The position numbers were made by a program, and so were the translations under genes. A stretch of 9,788 nt of DNA, from the NCBI GenBank assembly GCA_003175915.1, contig PSRH01000070.1, positions 1 through 9,788 of the forward strand, written 5' to 3'. The notes beneath the pieces were generated by a model that was given only the letters and a program-made list of their open reading frames with translations, did not search any database and was not told the DNA's origin. The stretch's first letter is position 1, and every line of letters begins with the position of its first letter. The DNA is from Candidatus Melainabacteria bacterium. Lineage in GTDB: Bacteria > Cyanobacteriota > Vampirovibrionia > Obscuribacterales > Obscuribacteraceae. Below are positions 1 to 6,921 of this stretch, piece by piece.

Positions 1-648
1 GGGAATGAACCTGGCTATCGGTTTGAGGGTGACCATATAGGCGGCGATTCGCCCCAGGAAAGGCAAAGCGACAAGGGCAATCAAAGTGAGGATGCTCAGG
101 CTGGCGCCCCCCGGTAAAAGCCACGGCATTGATGAAGTTATTGAGGCCGGCAAAATCGTCAGGGTTGAGCCAAGCAATAGCATGAGTAAAACGACGTCGA
201 GCAACCGGTCGATTAATAACGTGGAGAGAACGCCGGCCATTGGCAGCTTTTCGGTGGTCGTAAAACTGACCAAACGCACCAGCTCTCCACCTCTGGGTAC
301 GATCAGATTGGCCACATAGCCATAGATGATTGCTGAAAAGGCGTTCCAGAGACTGATTTTTTTGGGGGAGAGGGGTTTGAGTAATAACAGCCAACGCACA
401 GCACGCAATAGGTGGCTTAGAAGCCCCGACAAGAACGTTAATGCCAGATAAGACCAGTCCGATTCTTTGGCGTATTTCCAGACCTGTTCCAGATTGGCGC
501 CGCGAAACGAAAGCCAGATAAAAAGGACGGCTAATAAAGCCGCGCCGACTTGTTTTAGCAGTTTCTTTCCGGCGGGCTCGGAGGAGAGCTTCGGCTCGGG
601 CTTAGTCGCTTCGATTAAATCAACCGACCTTTTACTGGTTTCCAACAA
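1..648 (-). CDS. Flippase-like integral membrane protein (LPG synthase TM family), C-terminus outside the window
   Basis: The reverse strand is open from a stop at 715-717 down to base 1, so about 216 N-terminal residues are visible and the rest lies beyond the window. The translation has a charged, proline-rich N-terminus, a first membrane segment (ALLAVLFIWLSF), then SHLLRAVRWLLLLKPL and IVPRGGELVRL followed by EKLP and LLIDRLLDVVLLMLLL. These match the arginine-rich motifs of the lysylphosphatidylglycerol synthase TM / flippase-like family (COG0392 type), whose members are polytopic inner-membrane proteins acting on lipids or lipid-linked substrates. The actual substrate cannot be told from this piece. 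No ATG occurs before the conserved region. I placed the start at TTG 648, followed directly by a second TTG, but neither has a clear Shine-Dalgarno, so the true start may lie anywhere from about 714 to 643. The gene diverges from the c-di-GMP gene at 864. Confidence 0.8.
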   Translation of the reverse strand, partial: MLETSKRSVDLIEATKPEPKLSSEPAGKKLLKQVGAALLAVLFIWLSFRGANLEQVWKYAKESDWSYLALTFLSGLLSHLLRAVRWLLLLKPLSPKKISLWNAFSAIIYGYVANLIVPRGGELVRLVSFTTTEKLPMAGVLSTLLIDRLLDVVLLMLLLGSTLTILPASITSSMPWLLPGGASLSILTLIALVALPFLGRIAAYMVTLKPIARFIP

Positions 649-777
649 ACAACCAAGCAGAAATTGTACAACCTGGGTTTTGCAAATCGGCTGAGTCCGC
701 AACCTGTGTTTTCCCTACCATTTAAGGCAAAAGAGGAATAAGTGAACGTTTTTCGGGGTAAGGTAGAGATTGCTTGG

Positions 778-793
778 TAGAATTTGGCGCCAA
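778..793 (+). promoter_or_regulatory. Possible extended -10 promoter with adjacent palindrome
   Basis: TGGTAGAAT at 775-783 fits the extended -10 pattern TGnTATAAT with one mismatch. No good -35 is visible, as is usual for extended -10 promoters. Directly downstream, TTGGCGCCAA (784-793) is a perfect 10-bp palindrome covering the expected transcription start, a plausible operator position. This would give a leader of about 75 nt for the gene at 864. A second, weaker -10-like element, TAAGAT, lies at 828-833. Confidence 0.28.
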
Positions 794-863
794 GAAACGC
801 CTAGGTGAAATTAGGTTTTTTCGGCTGTAAGATAAAAGCGGAATCAGCTTGTTGGTAGGTGCG

Positions 864-2540
864 ATGGTTGTAAAGAAAGCCAATGTCCTTTTGATCGAGG
901 ACAACTCACTTGAGGCGGTCGCCATCAGCAAGCAGATTCAGGCTGCGGCAAATTCCGATTTCATGTTCGAAACCGCTGACCGCCTTTCTAAGGGTTTAGA
1001 AAGGTTGGGGTCGGGTGGCGTGGACCTGGTCCTGCTTGACCTGCCGATTGCCGGGCATGTCGGCATGGAGGCGCTTAAGCTTCTCAGAGAGCGATCTGCG
1101 GACGTGCCCATCGTAGTGATCGGTGGCGACGACGAAAAAATCGGTCCGGACGCGCTCAATTATGGCGCTCAGGAATTTGTCTTAAAGGATGGCATGGATG
1201 GCCGAATGTTGGTTCAGACTATGCGCCACGCCATCGAACTTAAGCGAGCCGAAGCCGCCTATAAGGTGGCGGCTTTGCAGCTCACGGCCGCCAACGAACG
1301 ATTGGAGGCGCTCGCCCACGTCGATGGTCTCACCCAGGTAATGAACCGGGCCGGCATCGAGCGTGCCCTAGAAGAAGAATTCAAACGCGCCCAAAGAGGT
1401 GGCTGGTTAGTGGTTGCCGTGCTTGTCGATTGCGACGATTTCGATCGAATAAACGAGGCACTCGGTCATCGCGTTGGCGACGTTGTTTTACAGGAAGTGG
1501 TGGGACGCTTGAAGGAAACCTTGCGTCCAACTGACCATATCGCCAGAACCGGTGGTAATGAATTTCTGCTCTTGTTGCCGGAAACCCGCTTGGCCGAAGG
1601 CATGTTAGTTGCCGAAAAAATTAGATTGGCTGTTGCTGAATCACCATTGCGTTTGGCCAGCGAAACGCTCAGGGTGACCGCCAGTCTTGGAGTTATGGCC
1701 TTGCCCTATGATTACTGCTCGATCGAAGAAATACTTTCCCTGGTCAGACTGGCCGTTCGCGAAAGCAAAACGCTCGGCAAGAATCGCGTCTCGGCTGGTG
1801 AGAAACACAAAGTGCCTTCCGGTCCGAACAAAGAGGCGCTGGAAGAATTAACCGATAAATTGCGGCAGGGCGACTGCTTCAAAGCGGTTTCAATGCCTAT
1901 TTTGGATCTGACCGATGAATCATTAATCGCCTACGAAATCTTGAGCCGCGGTCCGGCTGGCGCCTTTGAAATGCCCGATGATTTGTTCCGCGTCAGTGTT
2001 GAGTATGACTTGCTCACCCTTGTTGATCTGCGCTGTCTGAAAACTTGTTTGCAAGCGAGCGTTTTACCTAAATTCGATCAAAACGCCCGCTTTCACGTCA
2101 ACCTGTTCCCATCCACGATTCTTGATACACCGATTGAGCGACTGATGAATCTCTTCCCGCGCGATTTAAGAGCTGGGAAGTTCTGCATCGAAATCAGCGA
2201 GCAGCAATTTATTGGTGATCCGGCCTATTTGCGCGATCACGTCATGGATCTCAAAGCCAACGGTATTCTCGTTGCCATCGATGACGTCGGCTTCGGTCGC
2301 AGCTCCCTGGAGAGCTTGATCATCCTCGAGCCAGACATCGTCAAAATTGACCGCAAGTATGTTTCCGGTATCGCCTCTGAGCCTTCGAAGGCCAGGTTAC
2401 TGAAACGACTCGTGAAAGTGGTTACTGCTCTTGGAGCAGAATTGATTGCCGAAGGTATCGAGCAGAAGGAAGAGCTGGACATTCTTCTGGATTTGGGGGT
2501 TCGCTACGGACAAGGCTGGTATTGGGGCAAGCCGGCTTAG
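864..2540 (+). CDS. REC-GGDEF-EAL cyclic-di-GMP signalling protein with degenerate GGNEF motif
   Basis: The protein has 558 residues. A response-regulator receiver domain (about 5-122) has acidic E12/D13, probable phospho-acceptor D59 in VDLVLLDL and conserved K108 in FVLKDG, but the usual Thr/Ser switch position is Gly (VVIGGDD, G87). A GGDEF domain (about 150-310) has D189 in VDCDDF and the I-site RPTD (221-224), but the signature is GGNEF (230-234), so cyclase activity is doubtful. An EAL domain (about 325-558) keeps the probable metal and catalytic residues: E358 (YEIL instead of EAL), N413, E443, D473/D474 (DDVGFG), K494, E530 and Q550, so c-di-GMP hydrolysis is plausible. There is no signal peptide or membrane segment, so it is probably a cytoplasmic phosphorelay output. 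A TTG at 849 is also in frame, but ATG 864 has GGTAGG about 4 bases upstream. No histidine kinase partner is present in the window. Confidence 0.93.
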   Translation: MVVKKANVLLIEDNSLEAVAISKQIQAAANSDFMFETADRLSKGLERLGSGGVDLVLLDLPIAGHVGMEALKLLRERSADVPIVVIGGDDEKIGPDALNYGAQEFVLKDGMDGRMLVQTMRHAIELKRAEAAYKVAALQLTAANERLEALAHVDGLTQVMNRAGIERALEEEFKRAQRGGWLVVAVLVDCDDFDRINEALGHRVGDVVLQEVVGRLKETLRPTDHIARTGGNEFLLLLPETRLAEGMLVAEKIRLAVAESPLRLASETLRVTASLGVMALPYDYCSIEEILSLVRLAVRESKTLGKNRVSAGEKHKVPSGPNKEALEELTDKLRQGDCFKAVSMPILDLTDESLIAYEILSRGPAGAFEMPDDLFRVSVEYDLLTLVDLRCLKTCLQASVLPKFDQNARFHVNLFPSTILDTPIERLMNLFPRDLRAGKFCIEISEQQFIGDPAYLRDHVMDLKANGILVAIDDVGFGRSSLESLIILEPDIVKIDRKYVSGIASEPSKARLLKRLVKVVTALGAELIAEGIEQKEELDILLDLGVRYGQGWYWGKPA

Positions 2541-2578
2541 GCGCATTCCCTATCCCTGGAACGGATCACTGCCAAGGT

Positions 2579-2607
2579 TTGCACAGACTGCTTGGCTAAC
2601 ATATTCT
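2579..2607 (+). promoter_or_regulatory. Weak sigma-70-like promoter candidate upstream of the 2640 gene
   Basis: TTGCAC (2579-2584), a 17-bp spacer and TATTCT (2602-2607) lie between the two plus-strand genes. The start would fall near 2614, just before the ribosome-binding-site hairpin. The -35 matches only 3 of 6 positions and the -10 4 of 6, and read-through from the upstream gene 100 bases away is an equally good explanation. Confidence 0.22.
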
Positions 2608-2616
2608 TGCTGAACA

Positions 2617-2631
2617 CCTGCTTGCAGGAGG
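2617..2631 (+). promoter_or_regulatory. Shine-Dalgarno of the 2640 gene, partly inside a CUUG-loop hairpin
   Basis: AGGAGG (2626-2631) sits 8 bases before ATG 2640 and fixes this start over the upstream in-frame TTG at 2592. CCTGCTTGCAGG (2617-2628) is a perfect inverted repeat that can fold as CCUG-CUUG-CAGG. CUUG closed by G-C is a known stable tetraloop. The stem covers the first half of the Shine-Dalgarno. Confidence 0.5.
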
Positions 2632-2639
2632 TTTTACCG

Positions 2640-3410
2640 ATGACATGGTTAGAGCATTTTCCTAGAGGGGAAGCTGCTAAAAATTCTCAGGTTCCACCCG
2701 AACAGTTATGCCTTGTTAATCTCACTGGCGTCGCCAGTGAAGTCCCTGTTCAAGTATTAGCTCAACCGCCGCAGAGAGCGGAGACCTTTCAGAATCTGAT
2801 CGGGATGACTCCCCAGCAGCTTGACGAAACGCTCCGAGATCCTGCCGCGGCGCGCGCTTTGGTTGGTCGTCTTGCCCGCCAACTAGACTCGGAAAATTTT
2901 CATGAGCGCACGCGGGCTCGCGATGCCCTTCGCTTGATTTTGAACAGAGCACCTGCAGTTGTCCTACCCTTGATCGCGGAAGCAAGGAATAACCCGCTTA
3001 GCCTGGAGCAGGCGCTCCGATTAGATGCAATCGTCAACGACGGCAGTACGGTCAACGGTGTAACACGAGATGGGCTTGGACGTTTAACGCATTTCGATAG
3101 CGACGGATGGGAAATTACAATTACTTGGAGCCGTTCCAATCCGAGCCAAATTGATTCCATCTTGGCTGTCAACAGAGTTCAGCGCGATATCTTGAATCAT
3201 CCATCTCATTTGATCCAACGCCAAGCCGATGGTACCTACCAGGTCTCTAACATTAATCCACTTACTGGGGAGCTATTCCCGCCCAGTGGTACGACCACAG
3301 CTGATCAGATTCGCATCATCGACGGGAACTTTCTCGATTACAGATATCGTTTAACAAGTGGTCGAGAGATGTGGTTCAACTGGGACGCGAGGCCCCAAAG
3401 AGTTCGTTAA
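2640..3410 (+). CDS. Hypothetical protein with HEAT-like segment and YD-repeat-like C-terminal part
   Basis: I do not recognise a named family for the whole 256-residue protein. The start at ATG 2640 is supported by a strong AGGAGG. Residues 1-70 are low in recognisable features and there is no signal peptide. Residues about 74-132 (LARQLDSENFHERTRARDAL... then PAVVLPLIAEA and LEQALRLDAIV) resemble the HEAT-like helical pairs common in environmental bacteria. Residues about 141-162 (VTRDGLGRLTHFDSDGWEIT) resemble one YD/RHS-type unit, and the tail (residues 195-256) is Gly/Thr/aromatic rich (ADGTYQ, GREMWFNWDA), suggesting a beta-rich module. It follows the c-di-GMP gene on the same strand after a 99-base gap and converges on the TPR gene with 33 bases between stops, with no clear terminator. 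Both domain suggestions come from pattern reading only. Confidence 0.75.
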   Translation: MTWLEHFPRGEAAKNSQVPPEQLCLVNLTGVASEVPVQVLAQPPQRAETFQNLIGMTPQQLDETLRDPAAARALVGRLARQLDSENFHERTRARDALRLILNRAPAVVLPLIAEARNNPLSLEQALRLDAIVNDGSTVNGVTRDGLGRLTHFDSDGWEITITWSRSNPSQIDSILAVNRVQRDILNHPSHLIQRQADGTYQVSNINPLTGELFPPSGTTTADQIRIIDGNFLDYRYRLTSGREMWFNWDARPQRVR

Positions 3411-3443
3411 AAGCGCCCCAGTTATGCGCGGAATGAAGTGTGA

Positions 3444-5006
3444 TTATTGTCCAGTTAGAAAAGCGTTCCTGGCAATTCTTCCCGCTTCAACAGCTTGCTT
3501 CCAATCCAATGCAGCGGAAATTTGACGCTGGGGTAAGACTTCGTCAACGGCTATTTGTTGGCTGACGGCGGCGATCATCTCTTTCACTTGAGGGTCGGAT
3601 TTAAGTCGTCGTGCTTCTCGGTATTCCACCAGCGCACTGAGGTAGTCGCCACGTTCAAGGCATTCGCGGGCTAGAGCGAGGCGTGTTTGGAATGAAGTTG
3701 GATTTTTGCCCATGCGCATCAGCATCGCATTTGTGTTCTCTCTGGCAATGGCACTAGCCGGGGCGAGGGCGAGGGCTTGATGGAAGGCCTTGAGGGAGTC
3801 TTTCGGGTGGTCACTTCTGTCGATGGCCATATTGTTGAAGGCAACGGCCAGGTTTTCCAGGGTGAGCAAGCAGCCGGGATCGGCCTCCATAGCCACGTTT
3901 AGGTTCTGGATTGCATCTTGTGGCGCACGGTCTTGAAGAGCCAGTATTGCTTCGTCATTTAGATCGATAGACTCTTGCAGCGAGGAGGGCTGAACTCCAT
4001 GTCTAGTGGTCTGGTGTACTGATTTGTTGCGCGTATCCAGATCGGTGAGGGCGATTTGCCCTTTTGGTTTGCTGCCGCCCCGATAAATGTCCTCCAGCCA
4101 GGGTAAATCACCAGACGGTCTGAGGGCGGTTGATTGGATCTGCGTGGGCATGACCGGCTGCCTTTCAGTTTTGGGTGCGGCGGTTTTTCCCGGTTCGATT
4201 AACCGCCCTTTTGTGGAGAGCACGGCAATCACGTCCTGGGGATCGGTTGCTTGAAGATTGTCATTTAGACTAGTCGACTGAACGGGAGTTAGACAAGCGT
4301 TGGTAAGACCGGTGTATCTGTGTTCGGCCTTGAGCCGCCTGTAGGTTGTGTAGTCGTTGTTCGCATCCGTCCTTTTGCCTGAATAGTATTCAGCGTCGCC
4401 CAGACTCAAATAAGCCACCGCCCGGTCAGGTGCTTCTCGAGTGACAGCCTTGAGCACGGGAATGGCGAGCCTGTATTGGCCAGAACAGTTGAGCAGGAAG
4501 CCGTAGTCGTTGAGCGCGCCAATAAAGTCCTCTTTGGGCAGAGTCAGGATTTTTGCAGCAGCCAGCCATTCATCTACTTCATTCGTGCCTTGCAGGTAAT
4601 CGCGCTGGCTCAGTTGAGCGAGAATGTTAAAAAACAGTCTGAGCCTCTCCAGCGCCTCGCTGACGTTACCATTCCGGTAGCATTGTTTGGCGGACTCGTG
4701 GGTGGCCAGTAAAGCCTCAGACAGGGCAGCGTGAACGCTGTCCCTGCCGGAATTCTGTTCAGCCAGGAGGCTGAACTTATAAATCTTCGCCAATTTGTGC
4801 CGGTCGCCATGGGCAACCGCCTCCAGGGCCAAGTCCAACAGCTCGGATTTTCCTTGAGGCAATGTCAGGAGACGATCGTGCAGACGCAATTCCGCCTTGT
4901 TATTGGACTGGCCGTACAGGGCTGCGGAATATGTTGGCGAATCAATCAGGCTCAGCGAAGTGAGGAGCAAGATTGTGGTGGCTATTCGCTGTTTCGATCG
5001 AACCAT
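3444..5006 (-). CDS. Secreted or periplasmic TPR-repeat protein
   Basis: The protein has 520 residues. The N-terminus (basic MVRSKQR, hydrophobic core TTILLLTSLSLI, then SPTYSA) looks like a Sec signal peptide cleaved near residue 28. Two groups of tetratricopeptide-like helix pairs flank a proline/polar linker: about 163-228 (GALNDYGFLLNCSGQYRLAI and AYLSLGDAEYYSGK) and about 347-473 (DAIQNLNVAMEADPG, LENLAVAFNNMAID, ALALAPASAIAREN and RECLERGDYLSALVEYREA). The linker (about 235-345) is probably disordered. TPR proteins are protein-binding scaffolds; the partner is unknown. There is no enzymatic domain. The start is ATG 5006 with GAGG 11 bases upstream, a weak and rather distant Shine-Dalgarno that overlaps the stop of a 25-codon ORF. 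The gene is separated from the upstream permease gene by 393 bases and so is likely its own transcription unit. Confidence 0.88.
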   Translation of the reverse strand: MVRSKQRIATTILLLTSLSLIDSPTYSAALYGQSNNKAELRLHDRLLTLPQGKSELLDLALEAVAHGDRHKLAKIYKFSLLAEQNSGRDSVHAALSEALLATHESAKQCYRNGNVSEALERLRLFFNILAQLSQRDYLQGTNEVDEWLAAAKILTLPKEDFIGALNDYGFLLNCSGQYRLAIPVLKAVTREAPDRAVAYLSLGDAEYYSGKRTDANNDYTTYRRLKAEHRYTGLTNACLTPVQSTSLNDNLQATDPQDVIAVLSTKGRLIEPGKTAAPKTERQPVMPTQIQSTALRPSGDLPWLEDIYRGGSKPKGQIALTDLDTRNKSVHQTTRHGVQPSSLQESIDLNDEAILALQDRAPQDAIQNLNVAMEADPGCLLTLENLAVAFNNMAIDRSDHPKDSLKAFHQALALAPASAIARENTNAMLMRMGKNPTSFQTRLALARECLERGDYLSALVEYREARRLKSDPQVKEMIAAVSQQIAVDEVLPQRQISAALDWKQAVEAGRIARNAFLTGQ

Positions 5007-5019
5007 TGATTACCGAACC

Positions 5020-5097
5020 TCAAGCGCGGCACAAGCGGTCTTTGCTGGTAACGGTTTCCTGTTCGGGCCGACGGGATATTTCATCGGCTTGTTCCAT
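5020..5097 (-). CDS. Possible 25-residue leader ORF upstream of the TPR gene
   Basis: It begins at ATG 5097 (MEQADEISRR...) and ends with TGA at 5022-5020. The peptide is highly charged and lacks membrane character. Its stop overlaps the GAGG that precedes the TPR start, 13 bases upstream and in another frame, so translational coupling is conceivable. No Shine-Dalgarno precedes it, and an ORF this short occurs easily by chance. Confidence 0.2.
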   Translation of the reverse strand: MEQADEISRRPEQETVTSKDRLCRA

Positions 5098-5191
5098 CAA
5101 GTTTTTGACTTGAAATGGATAGCGGAGTTGAGCACTCTAGCTAGCATTTTGATTTTGAACAAGCAGCTGCGAAGTCGCTGCTAATTTTTAA

Positions 5192-5203
5192 ATTCCCGGG
5201 AAT
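5192..5203. repeat. 12-bp perfect palindrome, possible operator
   Basis: ATTCCCGGGAAT is a perfect inverted repeat in non-coding DNA, downstream (minus strand) of the AT-rich promoter-like block at 5254-5285 and upstream of the TPR gene. It could be a repressor site or chance. Confidence 0.3.
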
Positions 5204-5253
5204 GGCTGAGCTCTACCAACTGCCTCTGTTTCTTTGGCGGAGCGCGAAGATAT

Positions 5254-5285
5254 CTTATAAATATATTAGACCGTTGGCCAGTCAA
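5254..5285 (-). promoter_or_regulatory. Possible promoter for the TPR gene
   Basis: On the minus strand TTGACT (5285-5280) is a good -35. The following AT-rich tract offers TATAAG (5259-5254) at a 20-bp spacing, or poorer hexamers at normal spacing. A start near 5247 would give a long leader of about 240 bases. The spacing makes this tentative. Confidence 0.25.
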
Positions 5286-5399
5286 TTAGCCAGTCCCCCC
5301 ACCACTGATCCATCAGGTTGGGCAGTTCTTCGATCCCTACTTCAAACAATCAATCGAGGCCGAAGACAAGCGATCTCGTAGCTGAGACGAGGAACTGAT

Positions 5400-6797
5400 T
5401 TAGCGACTAGTTCTGACGACGGCTTTGGCTTCTTCTGATTCTTGCTGCGCGGCGGCCAGGACCTGACGATCGCTGCGTTCGCTGGCGTATTCAAAGCTTC
5501 TCAGGATTGCGTAGATTACTGCAGCCGTCAACCAGGCCTGGATCGGGCAAATTCCCACGTGCAGGGGCTCCAGTGCGGGTATGATTCCGGCTGTAGCGAT
5601 GCCGACAGTTATTCCGGCCAATAAAGCCAGTGTTGCTGGCCAGCGAATTGAGGGCAGGTCGGCAAATGACGGTACGTAAGAAAAGTCCCAATCCCTTTGG
5701 AAGAACTTCCTCTGTAAGAACCATTCGGTAAGCATAACAACGGTTGGTGTGGGCATCAAAATGCAATTCAGGGCCGCTATCACCTCTAAGGTTTTAGCCG
5801 AATCGGTAACCGACAAGAATGCTGCAATTACAGCTCCGATGACGGCCATGAATGTCACACTCACCCTATGTTTGAACGGCCGAAGACTTTCCAATGCCAG
5901 GCATGAACCGAACAAGTTGGAATCATTCGCGGCGAAATAGCTAGCGGCAAGAATAACCACTCCAACTATTGCCATACCAGCAAATGAAAAATTGTTGAGG
6001 AACGTTGTTGCCGGACCGGTTTCGATTATGCCAGTGACTCTAGCCACTAGCCAGCCGGATACGGGGAAGATAATCTCCCCTATCAACAGCGCCACCGCCA
6101 GCGGTATCGCAGATCGAAGTACTCCTCCTTTTGAATACTTCCAGTAATCCATTTCATTACCCCAGGCAGCAAAGCCGATCACAAAAGATGAGATTGTTGT
6201 CAGAGCAACGAAAAATGTTTGGTGAGCTGGCTCGGAGATTGCGGTTGCTGGGGCGATGCTCAGGGCTTTGCAGAATGTGTAGCCAACCCAGGCTATGAGA
6301 CAAGGTGCTGCGAAGTAGCGAGCAAAATTGGCAACTCCGCTGAACCCAAAAAAATTGTTGAACGCCATAAGAAAAGCAAAAGCCACGGACATCAATGTCA
6401 CGGACAGTCCGACATGGAGGAAGTCTCTGAGAGCATATGCCATCCAAACAGCTGTCACACCATACCAGGCAAAGAAGACCCAGAGCAGATTGCCTGTAAC
6501 AAGCCAGGTTCCCCAGCGGCCAAAGATTGTCCTGCTCAGAGCGCAATAACCAAGCCCGCTGCGGGCACCTAACTGGGTCGCCGGAATGGAATAAAGTAGC
6601 AAAAGCAGGCAGCTTAAAAGGGTGCACACCAGTACCTGTTGCAGGCTAAAGCCTTTCTTGAACCATTCAACTCCAATGAGAACAGTAGGGAAGGAAGTGA
6701 TCATGGTCACCCAAACTAGACCCATCGTTAGCGGCGAGCGTCTGGCGGATTGAGAAACTTGTGATAGTTGATCGTTGGACTGGTCAGCTATGTGCAC
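5400..6797 (-). CDS. NCS1-family nucleobase:cation symporter (cytosine/purine permease-like)
   Basis: The protein has 465 residues and about twelve hydrophobic segments, matching the NCS1 layout and length. Family landmarks are the short cytoplasmic SQSARRSPL before TM1, GARSGLGYCALSRTIFGRWG after TM2, GFAAWGNEMDYWKYSK at TM6 (about 208-223) and AANDSNLFG at TM8 (about 289-297), the last as in CodB-like members. The family imports cytosine, purines, allantoin or hydantoins with Na+ or H+; the substrate is not resolved here. The reading frame opens further up to a TTG at 6875, but that TTG has no Shine-Dalgarno and lies in a promoter-like TTGACT. I chose GTG 6797, preceded by AAGG at 7 bases, which also gives a family-typical N-terminus. 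It is third of three same-strand genes, after a deoxyribosyltransferase-like gene, which suggests nucleobase salvage. Confidence 0.88.
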   Translation of the reverse strand: MHIADQSNDQLSQVSQSARRSPLTMGLVWVTMITSFPTVLIGVEWFKKGFSLQQVLVCTLLSCLLLLLYSIPATQLGARSGLGYCALSRTIFGRWGTWLVTGNLLWVFFAWYGVTAVWMAYALRDFLHVGLSVTLMSVAFAFLMAFNNFFGFSGVANFARYFAAPCLIAWVGYTFCKALSIAPATAISEPAHQTFFVALTTISSFVIGFAAWGNEMDYWKYSKGGVLRSAIPLAVALLIGEIIFPVSGWLVARVTGIIETGPATTFLNNFSFAGMAIVGVVILAASYFAANDSNLFGSCLALESLRPFKHRVSVTFMAVIGAVIAAFLSVTDSAKTLEVIAALNCILMPTPTVVMLTEWFLQRKFFQRDWDFSYVPSFADLPSIRWPATLALLAGITVGIATAGIIPALEPLHVGICPIQAWLTAAVIYAILRSFEYASERSDRQVLAAAQQESEEAKAVVRTSR

Positions 6798-6846
6798 AGC
6801 GTTACCTTGCCACTTAGTGTGTACTACCCCGGTCGTCCAGACCTTG

Positions 6847-6875
6847 AGACTACAGGTAGAGCCAGTCAGAGTCAA
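6847..6875 (-). promoter_or_regulatory. Possible promoter for the NCS1 permease gene
   Basis: TTGACT (6875-6870), a 17-bp spacer and TAGTCT (6852-6847) lie in the 124-base gap between the deoxyribosyltransferase-like gene and the permease. The -35 matches 5 of 6 positions but the -10 only 3 of 6. It would give a leader of about 43 nt and let the permease be made separately from the two genes upstream. Confidence 0.28.
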
Positions 6876-6921
6876 TAAATGCGAAGCAGAGTTAACGGGC
6901 CCCTACGTATATCCCGCAAGA

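Larger units (their letters stand above)
5007..5399. other. 393-base intergenic stretch without a confident gene
   Basis: It lies between the end of the permease gene and the start of the TPR gene, both minus strand. It holds a minus-strand ORF of 25 codons (5020-5097), an AGCAGC/GCTGCT inverted repeat (5162-5182) followed on the plus strand by AATTTTT, the perfect palindrome ATTCCCGGGAAT (5192-5203), an AT-rich block (5251-5268), and a 7-bp direct repeat GCCAGTC (5277-5283 and 5289-5295). Bases 5300-5399 contain short open stretches on both strands, each soon stopped, possibly a decayed gene. I can assign no product. Confidence 0.6.

Noticed and set aside
467..694. Plus-strand ORF of 75 codons
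   Set aside because: It is antisense to the first membrane segments of the flippase-like gene, which show clear family motifs on the minus strand.
2592..2639. N-terminal extension of the HEAT/YD-like protein to TTG 2592
   Set aside because: ATG 2640 has a strong AGGAGG at 8 bases, while TTG 2592 has none.
4897..5184. Plus-strand ORF of 95 codons ending at a hairpin with a T-tract
   Set aside because: More than a third of it is antisense to the N-terminus of the TPR gene, whose signal peptide and repeats are convincing. The ORF has no recognisable domain, and the hairpin has only a six-pair stem with a nine-base loop.
5205..5222. GAGCTCTACCAACTG resembles the reverse complement of a tRNA D-arm
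   Set aside because: No T-arm (GGTTCGA-type), acceptor pairing or anticodon stem can be found at the right distances on the minus strand, so it is a chance match or at most a remnant.
5374..5392. Hairpin CTCGT/ACGAG just after the permease stop as a terminator
   Set aside because: The five-pair stem is weak and is not followed by a T-run on the minus strand.
6219..6572. Plus-strand ORF of 117 codons
   Set aside because: It lies wholly antisense to the conserved membrane segments of the NCS1 permease and reads as a Cys/Pro-rich shadow frame.
6798..6875. N-terminal extension of the NCS1 permease to TTG 6875
   Set aside because: There is no Shine-Dalgarno, the residues are unlike family N-termini, and TTG lies in a promoter-like TTGACT. 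GTG 6797 has AAGG at a good distance.
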